DNA from: Scedosporium boydii
Taxonomy: Eukaryota; Ascomycota; Sordariomycetes; Microascales; Microascaceae
Assembly: GCA_002221725.1 (NCBI GenBank)
Contig: NJFT01000012.1
Location: 1-64,000, forward strand
Direction of reading: 5' to 3'
Length of the DNA: 64,000 nt
Both the position numbers and the translations under genes were made by a program. The notes under the pieces were generated by a model that did not search any database, was not told the DNA's origin, and saw only the letters and a list, made by a program, of their open reading frames with translations. Of the stretch, positions 44,615-56,803 are shown one piece after another. Position 1 is the first letter of the stretch. The number at the start of each line of letters is the position of its first letter.

Positions 44615-44644
44615 TTTTTCCTTAGATTTTTTTTTTTTTTTTTT
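44615..44644 (+). terminator. RNA polymerase III terminator of tRNA-Gln
   Basis: A T5 run (44615-44619) and then a T18 run (44627-44644) lie 16-45 bases after the tRNA, as expected of a Pol III terminator with back-up. Confidence 0.75.
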
Positions 44645-45265
44645 CGGTATTTCTTATTTTAAAAGGGAAAGAACTTGGAACAATTCTAAAATAGATAGGT
44701 TACTTATGTATAGCTTTCTCAAGAGCCTATCTATACGAAGTATATATGTAGAAATTATTAGAAAAAAAAAAAAAAAAAAAAAAGGTGAAAAGTAAATTTA
44801 GAGTCGAGGGTTCGACAGGGGTCGACCTCCCGGCCCACATCCTCAGGTTTGCCTGTCTGATTCCGTATCTCTTGGAGAAATGCCGGTTCGAAAGTGAAAC
44901 CCCATTCGGTATCTAGAGCGCACTGGAATCAAGAGCGTGGAGGTAAAAGGTCTCTCGCCAATGTCAGCTTCGTGTCTTTTCTTTATTGCCATTGTCGTCG
45001 AGAGGGCTTTCTGTCCTTATCAGTTTGCAGTCCATTGCGAAGTAGTTCATCGGATCAATCGATGGGAGTCATTTTATACTTGTGCATTATTAATCTACCA
45101 TGTCCGATTTTAGTGTAGTTTGAATTGAGCAATAATAGTAAGGAAGTGATATCAATATTCTTTCGGCTCAACAATCACGTCATTGACCTATCCATACTCC
45201 TCCCTCGATCGACGGCATACCGAAGCTTCGTCCAAGCGAACTCTACAGTTTTCGAGCCATTCTAC
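44645..45265. other. Intergenic after the tRNA, no gene seen
   Basis: Contains a poly-A run of more than 20 bases (about 44761-44783) and GTCGAC/TTCGAC words at 44810-44828. T-loop-like GGTTCGA words at 44814 and 44885 were tested for a tRNA fold and do not give one. Confidence 0.5.
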
Positions 45266-46554
45266 ATGTACTTCGTGGCTCGGCTTCTTTCCCATAGTCA
45301 GCCGCTCGGCAAGTCTCTCCATCCAGCAAGCGTCGTCAGATTCACTCATTCTCCCTCTCGCGCGATGTCAACATACCCGGGTTCCAGTCGCCTTCTTGGT
45401 AAGACTATTGTGATTACAGGTGCTTCGAGTGGAATTGGGCGAAGCACGGCTTTCGAATTCGCCCGGGCCTGCCCTCAAGGGCTCAAATTAGTCCTCGCCG
45501 CTCGTCGTGTTGATACGCTCCAGGATATCGCCAAAGAGATCACTAGCGAGGTTGGAGATGCCGTCAAGATTCTGCCCGTCAGGCTAGACGTGAGCAGCAG
45601 CGAGGATATCCGGCAGTTTGTGCCTAACCTTCCTGAGGAATTCAGGGATATCGATGTCCTGGTCAACAATGCGTAGGATTTCGTACCCCGCCCCCGCTCT
45701 AGAATTCGCTGTTAACAAAGGGAACAGTGGTCTCGTCAAAGGGGTCGCCCGCGCACCGGAAATTGCGGAGGAAGATATCGGTATCATGATGGCTACAAAC
45801 GTTACCGGGCTGATCAATATGACCCAGGCCGTGCTTCCCATATTTCGAAAACGGCCCAATGGTGGTTCTGGTGATATAATCAACGTTGGCTCCATTGCCG
45901 GTATGCCAGAAAACCGCCATAACTTCAGCCTAGTTTCAAAGTGCAAAGCTAACCAGATCAACTGCGATAGGGCGTGAGCCATATGCCGGGGGGTCAATAT
46001 ACTGCGCTACCAAAGCAGCTGTGAAGAGCTTCACCGAAAGCTTGAGGAAAGAACTAATTTCGACCCGGATTAGGGTAATCGAGGTTGATCCGGGTCAGGT
46101 GGAGACTGTACGTTTTTAACCACCGTAACATTTGTGAGAAATCCAGAATAACTTGAGGGTACTAGGAGTTTTCTGTTGTGAGGTTTTATGGCGATAAGGC
46201 CAAAGCGGACGCTGTCTACGCGTGAGTCTATCTACGCTTTCCGAAATTAACACAGCGCTGAACTGACGCCCTGGACTACCTACCGCCTTAAAAGTGGCTG
46301 CGATCCCCTTACTCCAGATGACATCGCCGAAGTCATTGTTTTCGCTGCGTCGCGGAAGGAAAACGTCGTGATTGCGGACACCCTTGTATTCCCGAATCAC
46401 CAGGTAAGTAATTATCTCAATACTCCCCAGCAATCCATTTACTCCCAACACCGCTCTTCCCGCAATACCTTTGTCACTTGTACTATTCTAACGCCCTTGT
46501 TCTCTACCCTCTCGCCAGGCCGGTGCTGGCATCCTGCATCGCCGGTCGGAATGA
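45266..46554 (+). CDS. Short-chain dehydrogenase (YMR226C-like 3-hydroxy acid dehydrogenase), possible dual start
   Basis: NADP-dependent SDR similar to yeast YMR226C, which oxidises serine and other 3-hydroxy acids. Exons are 45266-45672, 45728-45900, 45971-46107, 46166-46221, 46295-46403 and 46519-46554. Starting at ATG 45365 gives 272 aa, the family length; ATG 45266 adds 33 residues without acidic residues, like a mitochondrial presequence. Motifs are the cofactor loop [18 protein letters not shown] across intron 1, the catalytic Ser strand [20 protein letters not shown] with Tyr and Lys, and [35 protein letters not shown] closes the protein. All five introns are short, GT-AG and phase-consistent. 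Confidence 0.92.
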
Positions 46555-47153
46555 CGGACATGATCAGCGTGTAAAAAGATGAGGTACCAAGGCCACACTT
46601 GCAAATTCACGGGCCTCCAAAACAAGACTCGGATTATCTTTGAGAGAAAGACCTCGTCGCCATCCGCTACCTTACTGCAGCCTGGGTACACTATGAGGAA
46701 ATGCAGCGTGAAGGAATAGTTTCCAGATCGCAGTCACTTTTGAGGATTTTCTAGCCTTGTAGCTCATTTTATAAAATATAACCAACAGCATTTATACAAT
46801 TAGTACTCAGTTAAATTATAATAACTACTAGTCTGGGTTTAAATGACCTTCCTCAGCACTTATTGCTTCTCTAAGAGGTCAAATTACTCTTCATGAAGCC
46901 TTAATCAATGTGTACTAAGGTACTGTGCCATTCCAGTGGGAAGGAGCCTTGCCGTTTGATCAATTGATGTGTGCATTGCGTTTGCTCTTTCTTTGAGGTT
47001 CTTCTCCACTTTCAGTCAGCAGCTCACCCCAGGCTCCCTTCCAGTTATCCTGCATCCATCTAGCTGGCAATTACCAAGCGTCACAGAAGCCAGCTAAAAC
47101 CAACTCAGACTGTACAATTAATTATAATTCACAACCTTCTCCTAACTGAGAAA
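46555..47153. other. Intergenic, nothing seen
   Basis: AT-leaning spacer between the SDR and ULA1 genes, both plus strand. No supported feature. Confidence 0.5.
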
Positions 47154-49014
47154 ATGAGTGGTGCCCAAATGAGAGGTTCGGCTGAGCAACCCCAGGGACT
47201 ATCAGAGAAGGAGAGAAAATATGACCGCCAACTTAGGCTTTGGGCATCGAGCGGCCAGGATGCACTTGAATCTGCGCATATCCTTCTCCTTAACTCTGGC
47301 TCTGGGGCTGTAGGTGTAGAGACATTGAAAAACCTCGTGCTTCCAGGTCCATACCACAGATCCTCCCAGTTCTCAATCTCATATGCTAACTGTTCTTCCC
47401 AGGTATTGGTCGCTTCACCATTGTTGACGAGGCTCTAGTCTCGGAGGCTGATCTTGGTTCCAATTTTTTCCTTGATGAGAATTGCCTTGGGCATCTGCGC
47501 GCCGAATCCTGTGCACAGCGGCTGTTGGAACTGAATCCCGAGGTCGAAGGTGACTGGTATCCCGAATCAAACCCACGACCTGCCGTCATCACCGGAAGCA
47601 AAAAGCTATGCCTTACAGGTATATCTCAGACAGCTGTCGACCTTGCTGCAGTCCTCGCTTCACCTGTATCCTTCACCGCCATCATCTACACTTTCCCAAT
47701 TAAGGCAGACCATCTCGCCTTGGTCGATTCGTATGCGGAGACCCACAAGATTCCCGTCATCCCAATTCATTCATCTGGGTTTTACTCGTATTTCCAAGTG
47801 AAGCTCCCGGGTATCTTCCCAATCGTGGATACGCACCCGGATGAGAATGCTATAAACGACCTTCGGCTTCTAAACCCATGGCCGGAGCTCATTGAATTCT
47901 GCCAGGATCTTACGAGTGACGTGGATGAACTCGACGACTACGAACACGGCCATTTACCGTTTATTGCCATCCTCTTTTATTACCTGAAGGCATGGAGGGA
48001 CCACAATGACGGTAGGAACCCTTCTACACCGGATGAGAAGCGCGCCTTTAGGAAAACGGTATTGGCAGGAATGAGGACGAGCAACCCGGAAGGCGGAGAG
48101 GAGAATTTCGAAGAGGCTGCCGCTGCCGTTCTCAAGGCTATTTCCCGACCAGAGCTTCCTGCCTCCCTCAAGGAAGTGTTTGAACGTGCCCAAGACACAC
48201 CCGTGAGTCAATCATCCCCCCCCCTTCGCTCCCTGTAAACCTTTTGTCCTTGGGGGGGGAAAGACGTCGCTAAGTTTGATTAGGGGGATCAGCGCACTGG
48301 TTTCTGGGCAATTGCGAGTGCCGTCAAAGAATTCTACGATAGGCATGGCCAGTTGCCTCTTCCGGGTCGCATCCCGGATATGAAAGCGAAATCCGACGTA
48401 TACGTTCAGCTACAGAACTTATACAAAGCCAAAGCACGATCAGACACCGTCGAGATCCTGGATAGCGCCAAGTCTATCTGTCCAAACGCCACAGTCACCA
48501 TGAAAGAGGTCGAATTATTCTGCAGAAATGCCGCATTCATCAGACTCATCAACAGCCGAAGTCGAGGCTCGGACCAAACACAACTGATTGCAGGTACGTC
48601 TCGCGCCACTGGCTCCGATCGGCTCCGACGAAGTAGGTTACTCACAACATCTTTCACCGGCAAATAGACCAAGAGTTTGCCAATGATGAGATCGCCAAGC
48701 AGGCTGGGATGGGTACTAGTTTGTTTCCCATATATCTCGCCCTTCGCGCCATGTCAAACAGTCGTGGTGCAGGCGAGGATGACATACTGGCGAATATCGA
48801 AAAATCTATACCCTCGGCAAGTAGCCACGAGTCCATTCGACTCGCTGCTCGAGAGGTCTCCCGAGCTAGTGGTGAACTCCATAACATCGCTGCAATCACC
48901 GGCGGCATGGCAGCTCAAGAGATTATCAAGATCATCACGAAGCAGTATGTTCCTGTTGACAATACATGTGTATTCGACGGCATCGGCAGTCGGTGTCAGA
49001 TATTTTTCCTTTGA
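47154..49014 (+). CDS. ULA1: NEDD8-activating enzyme E1 regulatory subunit (ULA1/APPBP1)
   Basis: Pairs with Uba3 to activate NEDD8/Rub1 for cullin modification. Exons 47154-47346, 47403-48202, 48284-48593 and 48668-49014 give 549 aa. The E1 adenylation-like fold starts [20 protein letters not shown] and [20 protein letters not shown], then [40 protein letters not shown] and [20 protein letters not shown] are conserved in APPBP1. As in other regulatory halves there is no catalytic Cys domain like Uba3's. The end is [20 protein letters not shown]. The stretch after residue 130 ([16 protein letters not shown]) fits the family poorly and might hide a short unrecognised intron. Confidence 0.93.
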
Positions 49015-52000
49015 ATGCATCTGCCCATGCATCTGCCCTACAAAAATTCAAGCGCACGGTAATCAATCGCCCAGGCCGTTAGATAGAGCCTGTACCTGGA
49101 ATCAAATTCTAAAATAGAATCTGGTGTTTTTATTTCCAGAGCCGTCCTTGCCATAAACAGTATGATTACCTTTGTACTAACATCGGAGACCTTTGTTCGA
49201 GTACATATATTTCCAAGTTTGAATATTGCCAGTGTAATCTAGAAACCGAGACACTCACTCAGTCACAATTCAAGGTGGTGGCAGGGCCGCATTTCCGGGT
49301 GTGGAGTCAAGTATTACCCTTGTGCTGTGGGAGCGGAGTGAATGTACCTGGGCTGTCACCAAGACTCATCCCTTCTCTGTGCAAATTACAACGATTACTA
49401 GGATGTACCTTCGTGCGATATCAGTTTACAAAGTACTCCGCAATTGTATGCGTAGGTGTACTTCGTATCTTTGGAGAATACCCCAAAATCAAACACTAAT
49501 ACCAAATGAGCGATGCGAAGTATCCCGGTGCAACGCCGGTACATGTTCCGACGGCACGACGGCGGGTGCAGTGTGTCCGGCTCTAGTTAGAACCTCGGTA
49601 CCCAGCAGTGGACGACAAAGTTGATTCGACCAGTAAAAGTGAGGAATTGATATTATCAACCTCTCGGTGCTTCTCGACTTAATCGGTTATTGTGACCTTG
49701 AGGAGAATCTACCAAAGTACGAGGTAATTGTAGTGAATGTGAGGGAGTGAGATTTAGCCTCCAACATGCTGAATGGAGGACAGGGCCACCGCAGGAAGTG
49801 GGAAGTGCTAAAATCAGCTTGGCTACTAAGAAAGACGAGTCCAGGTTGTCAAGAATGATGCACTAGCTGTGAACCGCTGACCTTGACTCGTCCTTGATCG
49901 ACGAGACTCCTGTGATTAAAGAGAGGGAAGGGGCCGAGGGGCTCGGGGGTTCATTTAGTCGTTGATTCGGTTTCCGTCCAGGCTGTTTGGGATAAATCTA
50001 TATTAGTAGTTTCTCGTCTTCCAAGGGGATGAAGTATTAACACACCACTACCTGCTCTAGCCGAAGGTTCTTCCGTTCGGTGTAAATCCGACCCGCTGCG
50101 TGATCATACGAAGTAGTCATCTGAACTTCAGAATTGAGCAATATATTGTAGTTTATGAAAATCCAAGGCCGGCTCGCCCTGGTCATCCGAGCATGCAATA
50201 CGCGGGAAGCATCAGCATCAATGGGCTATCATTAATCGTAACTTTTCCCTCTCGGATGCCAATACCAACCCCAAACACCGCGCTGGATGAGGCATGGGGC
50301 GTATTAGATTATATTTGCAGGGCAAGAAAAGCCTGGATTTCGTTATTTAAAGCTCACTTTTGAAGAGTCAATTGATGGTGACGTGGCGCATGCTGGGGTG
50401 GGATCGTTTTCACCAGAATCTTCCTGTACCTTGCAGGTTGTGAATCAGTCAGCCGCGCTCGTGTGGCGGGCAGGCTTCTGAGTGAGGGGTCCTGGCTTTG
50501 AGCAGAGCAGGATTAGTTTGATCCATGACTGGTGCCATACTCAAGATATTAGGTTGAAAGAAATTCAACATGCTATGCGATTGATGAAATTGTCTGCTGT
50601 TCCATGAAATTGGTTATGACTGTGGCACTAGTTGATGGTCAGGCTGACTCTCTTCGCCTTAACAATGACACCTAAGACGCCACGATTCTTCCATTCATTC
50701 GGAATCTTTGGGCAAGGCTTGGTTACAACCGCCGCTGCCCTTTCGATTGATTGACTGGCTGATTGATTGATTCATTGACTGGGTGTCGTGAGGTTTTTTC
50801 TCCCTTCAATTTTAGTACCAGACAATGCTATTTTGTTTCGAGTCCTATCGAATGCCCAAATCCAAACAGGCGGCGAGCATCATGGATTGATGGAATGGTT
50901 CTGTGAGCCCCTGGACGAGAGGTGGCAAAGTGGGTAAAGGTCCATCTGGGGTGATCAAATGTCAAAGTGGTTCCAAGTCCTACCATGCTCTGGGACGGCA
51001 TTACCAGCATTCTGTCAATATGGGATAAATTAACCTGGTGCACCAGTGTGTCCGCTGTCCATTTCTCAAGCCTGCTGCATGATGATTTACTAGAAATTTG
51101 CATCATGCCTTGCTTTACAGAATTGATTGGCTGAGTTCGGAGTAGAGTGAATGAATCAGTTAGGAAGCATTATGGGCGACCACGCATGTGAGCACACCAA
51201 GAAGGATCTATTGATCAATCGATGTCGGGGATGGCTTTGTCGACGATATTACGAAGCAGTTGGTCTAACACGGTTACTCCAACTACTCGTACATTCATTC
51301 CTACTCGTTTGGATACCATTAATCGACCCTCGGGACTTGGGGCATCTTGATCAATTGGCCAGGCCAAACCAATTTCCGGCCCCGCCAGGACACACTTGTG
51401 AGGGGGGAGTAGCGTACGCAGCAGAGGGGTCTATTTCGTTTGTCAGAAACAATTGATTGATTGCAGACTTCCTTCGTACGAAGTGGAAGAACTGATCAAT
51501 CGAATTGGGGAGTACCTCCAAGAATCGCGCCAGTGGGGAAGGGACGTGAGTGAGCAGGTAGTGTAGATTACACTATACCCCGCGACAGCAAGAAATACAC
51601 TCCACAGGCACACTGCCAATGAAGTGACTTGAGCCACTGACGAGCGAGGCATGGGTCGATCATCCGTCAAGGATCAATCTAAGACGCTTTATAACTTTGT
51701 AATCTATCCTCTTATGGCGCATATGACGCTTTTAAGTATTTCGCTTGCAACCTACCATCGAATGCGACCACACGACCGCCAATCAACCTATAATTCTCCA
51801 CATTATTCCATGTCCGAGCCGGACCTTGTCCCGCAACCCGACGGCGTTGGACGATGTACCCCATAGCAAAGCAATGAATGCATGGATCCCCAAAGTCTGC
51901 CCTGCCGCTTTCTGAACCGTCGGGTCAAAAATCCCGTCGTGGTGTATTAACCAACCCGAAGATGCCTACCGAGTAGAGACAGATCTAGTATATATATAAG

Positions 52001-52198
52001 CGCGTGTCCATTCAATTGCTGGCCCCATGTTGGAGTTAAGCAATCCAATCCGGTCCCTCAACTAGTCGCTCTCAATCGTCCTTGCGAATACGTGGGCCGC
52101 GACACCTTCCGAGTCTTGCTGCTGATCGCGCCAATTCCGATCTGTTCCGTTCCTTTTGTCACACGCGCACCTCGTCGTCCGTGCCGAGTACATGGACG
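49015..52198. other. Gene-poor 3.2-kb region upstream of the transcription factor
   Basis: No convincing coding exon on either strand. It is rich in short TTGATTGA/TCAATC words, e.g. 50743-50783 and 51447-51462. A TATATATATAA box lies near 51988-51999, about 200 bp before the transcription factor start. It may be a long regulatory region or decayed sequence. Confidence 0.5.
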
Positions 52199-54770
52199 AT
52201 GGCGCCGTCGATGCTTAACCCCGCACAAGGCGGCGGCATGTTCCACACATGTAAGCCAATTGGGTCTGTGTTGGTCAAGTTGTGCCAGGACGTGGCGAGT
52301 GGAACCAGTAACTAACGGGCAAGTCATGGCACAGTCCAGGGCGTAACGCCACGCAAGCCATCCTTAGACTCGCAAGATGGGGGCAAGCCGAGTGGCGCAA
52401 CAGGTTCCAAGAGGATCACGACCCCACACGCCTGTGCCGAATGCAAGAGGCGGAAGATGTGAATCATCCCCGGTCCACGTTGTGTTCTGACGTCATGGTG
52501 TTGCTAAGACCTTACTTTGCAGACGTTGTGATGGACAACAACCCTGCGGGCAGTGCCTCTCGAGTCGCGCTCCGAAGCGCTGCTTCTATGACAAGCATCG
52601 CCAGCGCGTAATACCTTCGAGAAAGTCAGTACTGCCCTCACGTTCCTCGAAACCCAATATTGCCATGATACGAGTTGTAAATTTTTTGACACATGCATTA
52701 GGACCCTCGAGGCCCTCTCCCAGTCTCTAGAAGAGTGTCGATCCATTCTAAAGCGCCTTTTCCCTGGACATGAAGCGCACGCACTGCTTCCTCTCTCCAA
52801 ACAAGAGCTTCTCGCCCTTCTCGACCGCCCCGCTGCCCATCCAACCGCGACGGCCCTTCCATCCCCCCCTCTGAACACATCGGCACTTTCTGATCTAGAG
52901 TCGCCCGGAATTTCAAGCCTAGAGCAGATACCGTCCAGAGATACTGAATGGGATGAGGAGAGGCGGGGAAGGGATCCGATTCCCGTCGAGGCCGACGACG
53001 TCAACGCACTCTCACTATCGGTAGACCGCCAAGCATCCTACCTTGGCGCCTCCTCCATTAAGGCGGCGTTGATGGTAATGCTTAGGGTCCAGCCCGGTCT
53101 CAGGACGGCGCTCACAACACCACTCAACAATGTCGAGATACCGAACAATTATCCCGTAATTCGACAAAAGACCGGCGCCCCAAAGGATAGTCAGCGAGTG
53201 CCATGGTCATGGAAAGGGCAGACGTTGATCGATGCCTACTTCAAGCGCATCCACGTCTTCGTTCCGATGCTTGACGAGGCAGCTTTCCGCGCGGACTACC
53301 TCGAAGGCCAACGGTTCGACGCTCCTTGGCTTGCACTCCTCAACATGGTGTTCGCGATGGGGAGCATCGTTGCTATGAAATCAAATGACTTCACCCACAT
53401 CAATTACTACAACCGCGCAATGGAGCACCTTCCAATGGATGCTTTCGGTAGCAGCCATCTGGAAACCGTGCAGGCCCTAGCTCTTATTGGGGGCTACTAT
53501 CTGCATTATATCAACCGGCCAAACATGGCCAACGCAGTGCTTGGAGCCACGATCCGGATGGCGAGTGCTCTTGGTCTCCATAGAGAGAGTCTGGCACAGG
53601 GAACTAGCGACCTTGCGGCAGCCGAGTCGAGAAGGAGAACGTGGTGGAGTCTCTTCTGCCTTGACACGTGGGCGACGACCACGATGGGACGGCCGTCGTT
53701 CGGTAGATTTGGGCCAGCCATTAACATCCAGCCGCCAGAATTTGGTATTAGCCAAGTGAGTCCCGATATCCTCCTAACTCCACCTCTAAATACCACCCCC
53801 CACACCTTCATCGTAGTCTGCATGATACGGGCGAGTTGGAAAGCTAACAGACCGCCTATTCCAGCAGCGGGATTCGGCCCAGCACGCTGGTATCTTGCCC
53901 TTGATTGAGAACATCAAATTCTGCAAGATCGCGACCCAAATACAGGATCTGCTGGCCATTTCTCCACTATTACCCACGGACGATCGGTGCAATTTGGATA
54001 ATCAGCTCATTAACTGGTACAACGGCCTACCGTGGCTGCTTCGAACAACCGATCCTTGCGCCGAACCGTTGTATATAGCGAGATGTATCATGAAATGGAG
54101 GTACCAGAATCTTCGGATGCTTCTTCATAGGCCCGTCCTCCTTACGCTGGCCAGCAATGGACTCTCACTTCATGTCTGCGAGCAAGATATTGCAGCCATC
54201 GAAACATGCCGGGACCTTTCGTGCCAGACAGTCGAAGATATTGCGCGAGAATGGACGAGAAACCAGATGTCGGGTTGGAATGCTGTTTGGTTCCTTTACC
54301 AGGCTGCCATGATTCCTCTGGTCAGCATATTCTGGCAATCCAGCAGCCCTCGCGTCCCCGAGTGGCAGAAACAGATCGAAACAATCCTTGAACTTCTCGA
54401 CGCCATGGAAGACTGGTCTCTGGCAGCCCGCCGTAGTCGGGAGGTGGTTTGGCGTATGTACGAAGCATCCCGTCAGCCCGCACTTATAAAGAACGAAGGA
54501 TCTCTCCTCACCGAAGGCACCGAACACGGCCCTCTAGCAACGGATACGGACCTTCACATGTCGCCTATCGGAATAGAGCCAGACGGTATGGGTATGGTGA
54601 ACATACTGGACCAACAGGGCTTGTGGGATATGGATGGTGTGTACTGGGGCCAGCATGGCGAGCGATCCGACTTTACACCCTACGCGATGCACGATGGGGG
54701 CATAGCCTTGGATTATGACCTGATGATGAATCCTGGGCAGGCCTTAGACACTAGTTATTTCATTCATTGA
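52199..54770 (+). CDS. Zn(II)2Cys6 fungal transcription factor
   Basis: GAL4-type regulator; target genes unknown. Exons are 52199-52250, 52335-52458, 52523-52624, 52702-53755 and 53865-54770 (745 aa). The zinc cluster is C51-x2-C54-x6-C61-x5-C67-x2-C70-x8-C79, split by intron 2 within the basic KRRKIRC segment. A short helix after it (TLEALSQSLEECRSILKRLF) may be the coiled-coil dimerisation element. From about residue 270 comes the fungal-specific middle homology domain (LIDAYFKRIHVFVPMLDEAA, ALGLHRES, ESRRRTWWSLFCLDTWATTT, MGRPSF). The tail is acidic and Gly/Met-rich, as in activation domains. The last acceptor is CAGCAG, so one Gln is optional. An overlapping out-of-frame ATG at 52192 precedes the start. 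Confidence 0.9.
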
Positions 54771-55742
54771 GAAGGGACTGCTCGAGCTCAGCCTTGTCCG
54801 AATTCCCTTCCTGCCCCGCATCTCCACACGTAGCCCAGCCTTACCAAGAATCAGTTCTTTGTCAGCTCCCCATCTTATTAGACGAATCCAAAAGCTGTTT
54901 CAGAATCCAAAAAGTTGGCAGTTTGAAATAGGGGAAGGCGTGAGCGGCAATTTTGGAGGCCCGCCATTGTTCGTGCTTCACCCAGCAGTTCGATCCATGC
55001 TGTCCGGTCGTGGGTGATTTCGAACTCACACTCCTCCATACCCGTCTTAGGAGTTGCAAGAACACTTTTGAATCTCTCGAGCTCATCGGCACCTCTAGTC
55101 TCCTTCTATCTCTTCAAGTTATCCCAGTCCTATCCTTGAATGTATAGCAGGTTTTTGCATCTTTTGAGTGAACACTCCCGGCCCAAACGACGGTCTCTCC
55201 GCCCTAGTTCAGGCTTGACTACTGGGCAGGATTGCCATTTCGTGACCTGGGCTGAGTCAATTAGTGCAATGACGCCAGGCGTATAATACTTGGAGGCATG
55301 TAAGATTCTTACTTTATGAACACTTTCTTGCCTAGTTTATACGCAGCATATAGTCCATCACCGTACAAGTGGCCTTCGCAGGCAAATGTCTACCTCGAAT
55401 CCATAAACTCTACGTCCGATGTCGAGCGCTAATCCGCTGTGCACATGAGCGCTGCGAAGGTTGTGTTCACAATGCTCCAGATCCGATCGAATCATTCTCT
55501 GGGCTCTTCAATCCAACAGCATCCAAGCCACCGAGCAAAAGCAGCACAGATTAGAGGTAAGAGGGAAAAGATGTTGGTGTCACTTGTTCTCCTCACATCC
55601 TTTGTCTTCCCTACCCCACTCGCGTAAACCTCTCGTTCTCTCTTGGCGGATTCTTATTCAACAGCTATTTATTACCGCGGAAAACTTGCCTCAATTCCCT
55701 TCCTCAGATCCGACCGCGAAGCAAAACGAAGGCTCCGAAACT
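54771..55742. other. Intergenic, no gene supported
   Basis: About 1 kb between the transcription factor and the broken kinase-like gene. A 20-base stretch at 54860-54879 is identical to 1981-2000. Nothing coding was recognised. Confidence 0.5.
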
Positions 55743-56715
55743 ATGCCCGATTCTCCTCAAAGTCGCATGTCTGAAGCCTCCCTACAGTTCCTCAGGATGC
55801 CGCCGCCTGACCCAGCTCGGCCCACCTTTCCATATCAAACGGGCCTAGTATTGACCATACAACCCCACACACCACCTCTTCCGCTTGGCCCATCGTATGT
55901 CCGTCAGGGTGGCCGTGCCCCGGCGGCTATGAGGCAAGTCAAAGCCTCTACGCACAGTGAATGGTGTCTCCAGAACCCACCCTTGGAGACCCCTCCCCCA
56001 CCCGGAGCCAACCAGTCCCGCCTAAGGGTCCGTATCGTCGAGGAAATCGCCTGCAAGGACACAAACAAGCCCAGATCGCCGCTATGCGCCGTGTGGACAC
56101 GAAAGACGGGGACGCGGAGGTCTGGGTAGCCAAGATTTACGACGCGCTCTACGCCAATTTCGATAATGGGACCGCGGCAGACGAGCAGTACTCGCAGGAG
56201 GCCGCTGCGTACCAAGAACTGAAAAACCCCGGCGTGGACGGCATGTACTCACCGAGATACTACAGATCTTGGACCTTCAATCTGCCCTTTGGTGATTCGC
56301 GAGACAACGTTCAGCGTCCCGTACGTATGATTCTGATTGGCCGCCTCCCTGGTATCTCGATGCAGTTCCTCATGGAGGCTGGGCTTCACTTGCGCATGAC
56401 GGCGCGGCACAGGATGAATATCCTAGCTAAAGTCCTTGAACTTTACTCGCGTATCGAGCATTGTGGCGTGATACACAAAGACCTGAGCCCCTGGAACGTC
56501 ATAGTGGTGGGCCATGAGCTGCTCAACGAGGAGACCGATTTCCGAGTCTATCTCATCGACTACGGGTCTCCTATGTACCGAGATACCCTCACGCGCGCCG
56601 GAATCCCCCGATAGGTAAGAAACCATTTAACCCAGCCTACCATTTCTAGGGTCATTATCCCGCCGAGTTCGAGTGCTGGTTGCCCCGGGCTTATCGTGGG
56701 AACCGGAGTGTTTTG
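55743..56715 (+). pseudogene. Broken protein-kinase-like gene (fungal phosphotransferase family)
   Basis: Kinase-like fragment. Reading starts at ATG 55743 (MPDSPQSRMSEASLQFLRMP) and continues in one frame to a strand resembling kinase beta-1 (LRVRIVEEIACKD, near 56020-56060). The continuation, QIAAMRRVDTKDGDAEVWVA and KIYDALYANF, lies in another frame, with no GT-AG intron between them, so a one-base shift is likely. The catalytic loop HKDLSPWNVIV (near 56475-56505) and LIDYGSPMYRD (a DFG-like IDY) are intact. A stop then follows at 56612-56614, just before a good donor, GTAAGA; the likely next exon (GHYPAEFECWLPRAYRGN) starts near 56650. It sits about 90 bp from a solo LTR. Sequencing error is the alternative to real decay. 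Confidence 0.65.
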
Positions 56716-56803
56716 TGGTTAGTTAAAAAAAGTATTCTATAAACTGACTGTTGCCGCTGAATTTGAGGAGCCGACAGAGGAGATGAAGACGTGGAATACA
56801 TAC

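Noticed and set aside
44810..44900. A second tRNA gene from TTCGA words near 44814 and 44885
   Set aside because: No acceptor, D or anticodon stem can be formed on either strand.
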